Assembly (NCBI GenBank): GCA_022495005.1
Contig: JAGYXB010000559.1
Location: 1,426,001 to 1,490,000, forward strand
DNA: 64,000 nt
Origin: Rhyacophila brunnea
Lineage: Eukaryota; Arthropoda; Insecta; Trichoptera; Rhyacophilidae
Reading direction: 5' to 3'
Shown: in pieces, positions 58,610-64,000 of the stretch
How the letters are laid out: every line of letters begins with the position of its first letter
How positions within the stretch are numbered: position 1 is the stretch's first letter
Translations under genes and position numbers: made by a program
The notes under the pieces: model-generated
The model's input: the letters and a program-made list of their open reading frames with translations, nothing else
Told to the model about the DNA's origin: nothing
Databases searched by the model: none

Positions 58610-59405
58610 CAGGGGTCGGCAAACTCTTGGGCCAAAAGAGCCAAATATGAGTATCACAACGGTTAAAAAAAATTTCGAGAGCCATACATATATTTTTATA
58701 AATATGATTTATTTCAGTGAATGTTATTGTTTATTTATCAAATGAAGAAGATTTTGCGAATAAAACTAACGCAAATATGCGTTTTTTTATTGTTGAAATT
58801 CTAAATATACTTTTTAGAGAAAATGAGTTACATACAATTTTCACGCATTCCTTCCGAACAATGACCGTCCTTGCATTTCTTTGGAGAGTGTCTGTATGCT
58901 TGGTATGTAACTTGTAGTTTTCAATTTTAGGCGCGACTCCAAATTCTCATCGGTTATTTGGCTTCTCTAAATGCTATTTATATTATTCATGTTTGAAAAT
59001 GATTGTTCACATACATATTATGTAGACTCGAATATGTGTTCGGAGAGCTATTATAGCATGTATTAAGAATCGTAGTATCTACCTTATTATGTAGATCTTT
59101 TAGAGTGCTCCGCTGAGTTGTGAAATTAAATAGCATTTTTCTCTCTCCAAATCCTCAATTTTGGTGGCAAGACCTATAAATTTGGAGCTACATAACTCTT
59201 TGCTTGTTAAATCCACAAAAAATCTATTTCAAAGTGCTCGCGTCAATATGAAATGGAGGGAAATTTAATTTGTCGACTTTTGCAATGGACGGATTTAAAA
59301 CGACAACAATCATACCTTTTTTATAATTAGGAATTTGGCAAAGAGCCGCACGCCAATATCCAAAGAGCCGCATGTGGCTCGCGAGCCACGATTTGCCGAC
59401 CCCTG
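58610..59405 (-). mobile_element. hAT element, TIR CAGGGGTCGGCAAAC
   Basis: CAGGGGTCGGCAAACTCTTG and GATTTGCCGACCCCTG form the ends. Perfect CCCTAGTC duplications lie at 58602-58609 and 59406-59413. The target spans the very end of the first hAT and its flanking duplication, which dates this insertion as the later one. It is internally deleted but still holds transposase remnants. Confidence 0.93.
58860..59215 (-). pseudogene. hAT transposase C-terminal remnants (GTF2IRD2-like)
   Basis: On the minus strand DLTSKELCSSKFIGLATKIE and DLEREKCYLISQLSGAL (about 59211-59104) precede, after a gap, YVCEQSFSNMNNINSI, an in-frame stop, then RSQITDENLESRLKLKTTSY and IPSIQTLSKEMQG (about 59015-58860). 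The motif C-E-Q-S-F-S-x-M and the following D-E-N-L region are the conserved C-terminal dimerisation block of hAT transposases of the type domesticated as GTF2IRD2. The stop and the gap make it non-functional. Confidence 0.85.
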
Positions 59406-59485
59406 CCCTAGTCTATACTATGGCTACAAACACACATTGGAAAACAATATGTGAATTTGTCAGACCGGCAGGTGCGCGGCAATCG

Positions 59486-60399
59486 TATTCAATCGTATTT
59501 AAATCATATTAATATGATCTAAATATAATTTAATTAAAAGAATAATACAATAATTACAATGTATAAATATAGGTACTTTTAAATTTGCAATTTAAGACAC
59601 AGGGTAATTGGATTATTATATTGTTGGTATTAGAAAATTTCATTTTTCATAATGTTCATGTTGGAATGACTAATTGTCTGTATAATATAACAAAAGAAAT
59701 TCTAAAAGAAAGTTAATTACAACTCAAGAGTTATAAAATGATAAAATGCAGTAATCTCGTAGTTAATTTATACAATTTATTATTGATTTAATTCGCCAGT
59801 GAGTAAATGGAAATGGGCTTTAGAGTGCTGAAGGATTTTTCTGGACAAACAGTAATTGATAGTCGTTCGTTTACTATATTGTGAATATATATTATAATTA
59901 GGGATAGTCAGTCGTTCAGCGTGTAAACTAATTGTTGACAATGAAATATCCAAAAACGAAGGTTCATTCTTTCTTGACACATATTGTCTCGGAGGACGTG
60001 GGTGCGGATAAATCTTTTTTTTTTTTTGTTGTTTACAGATATCAATTTCAGATTGAAAATTGAAACATTTTTTAGCTCTTCCGGCGAACAAACACATTGC
60101 CGGGAAATTTAAAAAAAATCATTCACATATAAGAATTCTTCGAGAATTCTCTTATTGGGATGTAGGTACATCATTATTGCTAAACTGAATAATTATATAA
60201 GCTATTTCGTGAAACTTTTTATTTTAGTGATTCTGAAATCTGATTATTGATTGTAATCTTTTGAAATTCTTGAGTGTCGGTGACCTGCTCCTGAGGCAAC
60301 TCAGAGAATTTGTAAATCGTTCCTTGATTCCGCTCCTGTCAATATTTCTAAGCCAGGTGCGCATACAAGGGGGGTTCGGGTTAGATGATAACCGTTAAG
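59486..60399. other. Gene-free stretch with one 105-codon frame
   Basis: The frame 59780-60097 (-) begins MCLFAGRAKKCFNFQSEID and includes a lysine run from a poly-T tract. I recognise no domain and the length is within chance for this composition and window size. Confidence 0.35.
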
Positions 60400-60625
60400 C
60401 CACACGCATTCAATAACCACTTGTGAATGTGACATCTCGCAATAAATCTTAGGTGAGCACTCTTAGTTATGCCTGCAGACCAGGCGTTTATCGCTCGACT
60501 CAAAGTGTGGTTTCTGGGTATGATGAATGTACCTGTAAAAGTGCGGTTGAAGCAATGAAAATCTATAACTAGTAAGCGGGGTAAGTGTGGAAGTCAGTGC
60601 CACCCGCTATATTTCGCCTTAAAAT
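60400..60625 (+). repeat. Fam-Q repeat, copy 2
   Basis: Related, reversed, to 54000-54260 through GACTCAAAGTGTGGTTTCTG and GGGTATGATGAATGTACC. It abuts the 3' end of the LINE that follows. Confidence 0.45.
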
Positions 60626-60639
60626 CAATAAAAATATTT

Positions 60640-61375
60640 ATCAATTCAATTTCAATTTATTTATTTTTTAACATATTGTGGACATTATAAATTATAAGTT
60701 TAAGACGTTCACACCATGGCATTTAGAAACAAAGAAATATAAAATAGTATTACATAAAAAAGAGATAGATCAGTATAGAGATAGATAGTATGTTATAAAA
60801 CAGTAGAAATGTGTAAATACAAAAAATATAAATTAGATAGGTAAAAGGAAGTACACCGGATGAGTTAAGCAGACCCTATTTTAAGAATTTATAAAACAAC
60901 GTCCACCTAAACTCATTCTCACGTAGGTGGAATATATCAACACCCGAAGCAATTTCGTTGAACATAGTTATCGCCCTCCCAATTGGCATTACCAGTGGCA
61001 GGTTGGTTCTGCACCTTGGGAGAATAAACAACTGATGGTCTCTATTTCTAAGATAGTTATCAGGGAGACACAGGTCAACACTGCCCAGAGTGGCAGAGTT
61101 CTCATTTATACCTCGTATAAGTCGAAAAAAAAGCTAAATAAAGATTTCTTCTAAATTGCAGATTTGTAAGATATAAGAGTAAGATGTAAGAGTATGTAAG
61201 CATGCTTAAGAGAAAGTCAGTTGGATAAACCCACGGATAGTATCCATACAACCACAAGTAAAGGAGTCTCAAGAATTTCTTCTGTACCCTCTCAAACAAT
61301 AGACCTACTCTCAAGTCTGCTTCGAACTAAAGAATTAAATAAAAGTTTTAATACCGTAACAATCGAAAAGACCCG
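60640..61375 (-). pseudogene. Jockey-like LINE 3' end, copy 2
   Basis: It is closely similar to 39985-40690. Minus-strand peptides include FERVQKKFLRLLYLWLYGYY and GSVDLCLPDNYLRNRDHQLF, then ILPRCRTNLPLVMPIGR. It is truncated at about 61375, further downstream in the protein than copy 1, and keeps the 3' UTR (ACGTCTTAAACTTATAATTT). Confidence 0.88.
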
Positions 61376-61389
61376 GTGAAAAATAATGG

Positions 61390-61885
61390 ACCCTACAAAC
61401 CATTTTCTATGTGCGCGCCTGTTCTGAGCAATATTTCTAAGGAATAGTCAGCCATTAACAACCTTCCGTGTTGGTAGTAGCTGCACTTAGAGCTTTCGCA
61501 ATGATAATTATCCACAAGCCACTCATATAACATCATTGTGCGTAGGCTTTCCTGATCTATCACAAAGGTGAATGAACGACATGCCGCGAGCCGCGAGCCA
61601 CAACTGTTGCAGGTGACAAAGTGTCAATATGTCGCTGAGCCTCTGAGAAAGGCCAAGTCTACGTAGTTAAAAACTCGTAAATGTAAATAAAAAAACGACT
61701 ATGCAAAGCGGTACTAAATTTATTATGATGTCTAACATCGTATCGGTCGGCTGGAATCTTTTAGAAGTCTAGAGATTTGCAATCAGCTCGAGTATTTTAA
61801 TATTTTATTCGTGATCAATGATCATCATCAAGCGGGGTCAATCCTACCTTCCTCCAATTTTTTCGGTCCCCAGTTTTGCACCGTG
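61390..61885. other. Gene-free stretch
   Basis: No recognised element. The opening CATTTTCTATGTGCGCGCC resembles 18993-19010. Confidence 0.35.
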
Positions 61886-61889
61886 TCCG

Positions 61890-62335
61890 GAAACTTGTAC
61901 GTATGCAGTTCGCCGTATCACACTTCACCGTGAAATATTGTTAATTAACTATTTCTTTTATTCAACGAATAATTCACATGATTTAAGAATGTACCATTCT
62001 AATAATTATTGAACGTACATATTGGACATACACATGATTTGGAAGAACGCTAATGAGCAGATATTAAAATAAAATAGTTAAAGTTTGTCGTCATTAGTAT
62101 GGCACCTCGTAGCATAGTGGATAATGCGCAGATTGGGGCGTAAACCCAGGAGATGTAGGTTCGATTCCTGCCGAGTGTCTTACTTTTTTACAAAGATTTT
62201 CATTCTTGAATTCGTGAATTTTGCCAAAATCAGCTAAGAAAATTTAATTAATATTCATATTTAATTTAATAAAATTGGAGAACGTATAGTATACGGTTCA
62301 TCTCTTTCCGATAGAAAGTTCACGGTGATCACCAA
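61890..62335 (-). mobile_element. Fam-M element with a tRNA-like insert
   Basis: It begins CGTGTCCGGAAACTTGTACG and TGCAGTTCGCCGTATCACAC, and ends with GAACGTATAGTATACGGTTC and the GAAAGTTCACGGTGATC end. The CCTAA core is absent; the tRNA-like sequence 62101-62179 lies in its place, next to CATTCTTGAATTCGTGAATT. Confidence 0.65.
62101..62179 (+). tRNA. tRNA-like sequence, possible SINE head or pseudogene
   Basis: TAGCATAGTGG is an exact-looking box A, GGTTCGATTCC an exact box B, and the T arm GTAGG-TTCGATT-CCTGC pairs fully. The anticodon arm TTGGG-GCGTAAA-CCCAG pairs, giving GTA in the anticodon position but C in place of the invariant U33. The acceptor (GGCACCTCG against CGAGTGT) pairs only if a bulge is allowed. 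The Pol III promoter looks intact, yet a normal tRNA function is doubtful. Confidence 0.5.
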
Positions 62336-62367
62336 CGACATCCACATTTTTATGAGTTCGTCTATAC

Positions 62368-62542
62368 CAGGGGTAGTCAACCTGGTCCCTACCGCCCACT
62401 AGTGGGCGTTTCAGCTTTCATGCTGGGCGGTAGGGGTTTTAAAAACTACTTTAAAAGTTACTACCCTACTTTATAAATCACTACTGTGGAACCGGTGGGC
62501 GGTTAGAAAATTTTACTACTAACAGAGATAGAAAAGTGGGCG
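62368..62542. mobile_element. One-ended hAT remnant with an 8 bp repeat
   Basis: CAGGGGTAGTCAACCTGGTC is a typical hAT terminal repeat, followed by CCGCCCACTAGTGGGCG. No mirrored terminal repeat is found, yet GTCTATAC flanks both sides (62360-62367 and 62543-62550). Confidence 0.55.
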
Positions 62543-62550
62543 GTCTATAC

Positions 62551-63189
62551 ATTGGATTTTAAGGCATTCCTGTGGTCATTTAGTGCATCTTGGGATTAGG
62601 GGTTGGTTTGGGAGGTTGGCGGTATCTTAATATTGCCGCCTTTAGATCTTCGATCCATGGGTCGGTGTGCTTAAATTGGCTTCAAATCCTTGGTACGTGG
62701 CGAATGGCTTTCACATTTCTATATCATTTATCAGCTGTTCTGTGATTCTGAGACCCATTCGTTCCACTTAGGGCGCGGACACACGGCATCGCAGTCGACG
62801 TGCGATCCGATTAGAATCATCAATTGGATAAAACAAATCCTACGTGGAGTACATTATACGTTTTATAACTTTGCAGTTTTTTTCAGGTTTTACTACACTG
62901 ATATGCCTCTTTCTGATAACCTCGTATAAAATTAGATCAAATGATATTTACTTGTATTAATATAAATAAATAGATAATATATGTAAAAATAGTATTTTTA
63001 GATTATGTTACATCATTTTAATCCTAGACCCGGAGTGCAAAGTTATGAAACATATACTCTACGCACGTCCATTGCAATGCCGTATATCTGCAGCCTTAGT
63101 ACCTAAAATGGCAATTTAGCTATTTTATTTAATTATATATTCTAAAATATTAAAAAAGGTGACGTTAATAAAGGTCAATTATACTGGAA
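62551..63189. other. Gene-free stretch
   Basis: A GC-richer part (62600-62810) contains GGGCGCGGACACACGGCATC, reminiscent of MITE ends, without a visible partner. No coding frame is supported. Confidence 0.35.
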
Positions 63190-63478
63190 GATTCTCACGC
63201 CGATCGTCTGCCACGATCGTCCCCCCGATCATGAAATGTCACTTTTGGATCTTTCACTGACGTCGTGGCCAAAAAATAATAATTCCTACTTTTCGCTAAC
63301 GACTCTATAAAATACCGGTGACATTGGGTCGATGGTTACCACGTCATGTTTTCAGTAATCGTTGACCCAACTGTCACTGATCATAGATTTAGTCATGCGC
63401 GAAAAATAAGATTATTATATTTTGACAACGACTCTAGGAAACGATCCAAAATGACATTTCGCGATCGGCTTGAGAATC
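63190..63478. mobile_element. MITE with GATTCTCA-type inverted ends
   Basis: GATTCTCACGCCGATCG at the left mirrors CGATCGGCTTGAGAATC at the right, followed on both sides by GAAATGTCA and TTTTGGATC. CGATCGT words are repeated at the left. It is 289 bp, non-coding; no target duplication was seen. Confidence 0.8.
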
Positions 63479-63487
63479 TGTCGATAT

Positions 63488-63700
63488 CAGTGACGCCCCA
63501 TTGAGGTAGGAAGGCCATTCGTTGCTTAGGGGTAGCACACTATAAAGGGTGGCAAACGAAAGAACGAATGCGAATATTATACCTTTTGAAAGCAGTGGTG
63601 GTTTCCCGTAAAGCAGACGATGGAGTCGATTCGTTGAAAAGTGCCGACATCTTAGTTTAAAAAATAATAGAAGCATTCAAAATTCGGTTAACCAATTCTA
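63488..63700 (+). mobile_element. Fam-G left end
   Basis: CAGTGACGCCCCATTGAGG, GTTGCTTAGGGGTAGCAC and GTGCCGACATCTTAGTTTAA match Fam-G copies at 8644 and 54481. The right end is not seen before the window ends. Confidence 0.6.
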
Positions 63701-64000
63701 TTATTCATATGTTAGCATTGTAATCCCCAATGGTGGTACATTGCACAGGAAAATAATGTTTACAGCTCGACAACTCGTCGCTGTAGGATTTGTTTCCCGA
63801 ATATCCATTTTTGTCGAAATCGACATTTTAATGCAGTTCAATTTCTTTTATCGAACTCTACCGAAATCATTTATAAAAACAATATATTTTTATCTAGGAA
63901 CAGAGATATTTTTTTAAAAAACCCGAATACGCCATGTTAAGTTACAATTACTCCGTGGTGTTCTCCCGAATATCCAACTATTCGTACCTGAATATCCAAG
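63701..64000. other. Gene-free stretch to the window edge
   Basis: CCCGAATATCCA occurs at about 63797 and twice near the end (63964 and 63988), hinting at a repeat that continues beyond the window. Confidence 0.35.

Larger units (their letters stand above)
57695..59485 (-). mobile_element. Fam-D SINE split by two nested hAT elements
   Basis: The SINE tail and part of the body occupy 57695-57870 (with an internal replacement near 57740-57825). The rest resumes at 59411 with GTCTATACTATGGCTAC and ends in a degraded head (TTTGTCAGACCGGCAGG). The tRNA box B is lost. Confidence 0.75.

Overview
The window looks like gene-poor, AT-rich nuclear DNA of an arthropod, almost certainly an insect. The indicators are degenerate (CCTAA)n blocks (the insect telomere-type pentamer), many copies of the palindromic word GTAGGTACCTAC, tRNA-derived SINEs, jockey-like and RTE-like LINE tails, and a dense set of hAT-type DNA transposons. 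Hemipteran (for example aphid) or lepidopteran origin are both possible; I cannot decide from sequence alone. No complete host gene, rRNA, CRISPR array, operon or prokaryotic signal was found. Long open frames are either transposon remnants or chance frames in AT-rich DNA. Two short spliced-looking segments (17648-17780 on + and 28084-28263 on -) are the only host-exon candidates, both weak.

Most of the readable content is transposon palimpsest. Labels used below: Fam-A (foldback/MITE with internal CCTAA repeats), Fam-B (about 420 bp MITE ending ...AACGTTGTAA), Fam-C (hAT MITE, TIR CAGTGGCGAAGGGTGG), Fam-D (tRNA-derived SINE), Fam-F (RTE-like LINE), Fam-G (hAT MITE, TIR CAGTGACGTC), Fam-H (LINE C-terminal tails ending in GAA repeats), Fam-I (GC-rich ends CATGGCCCCCAC), Fam-J (TTAA/piggyBac-like MITE), Fam-K (pogo-like), Fam-L (small insertion), Fam-M (element with end CGTGTCCGGA), Fam-N, Fam-P, Fam-Q, Fam-R (unclassified dispersed repeats).

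Layout: 0.7-6.7 kb holds Fam-C, Fam-J, a broken ZMYM1-type hAT transposase, and a Fam-M/A element that received both a Fam-B MITE and a SINE. 8.6-11.6 kb is a three-level nest (Fam-G, then Fam-C, then an element with a roughly 13-unit minisatellite), with perfect 8 bp target duplications at both hAT levels. 13-19 kb holds Fam-A foldbacks, LINE tails and Fam-M. 19.7-22.8 kb has two hAT insertions, each inside an older repeat whose empty site is visible elsewhere in the window. 23-27 kb has a jockey-like tail, a head-to-tail tetramer of one SINE, and a MITE with 21 bp perfect TIRs. 34-38 kb has two TTAA insertions (one in a SINE, one in a pogo-like element). 40-43 kb and 60.6-61.4 kb carry two copies of one non-LTR retrotransposon. 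54-55.3 kb and 57.7-59.5 kb are further three-level nests; the latter contains a hAT transposase remnant on the minus strand.

Because many insertions have intact target duplications and several have paralogous empty sites in the same window, the relative order of insertion can be read directly. Coordinates of repeat edges without a target duplication are approximate.
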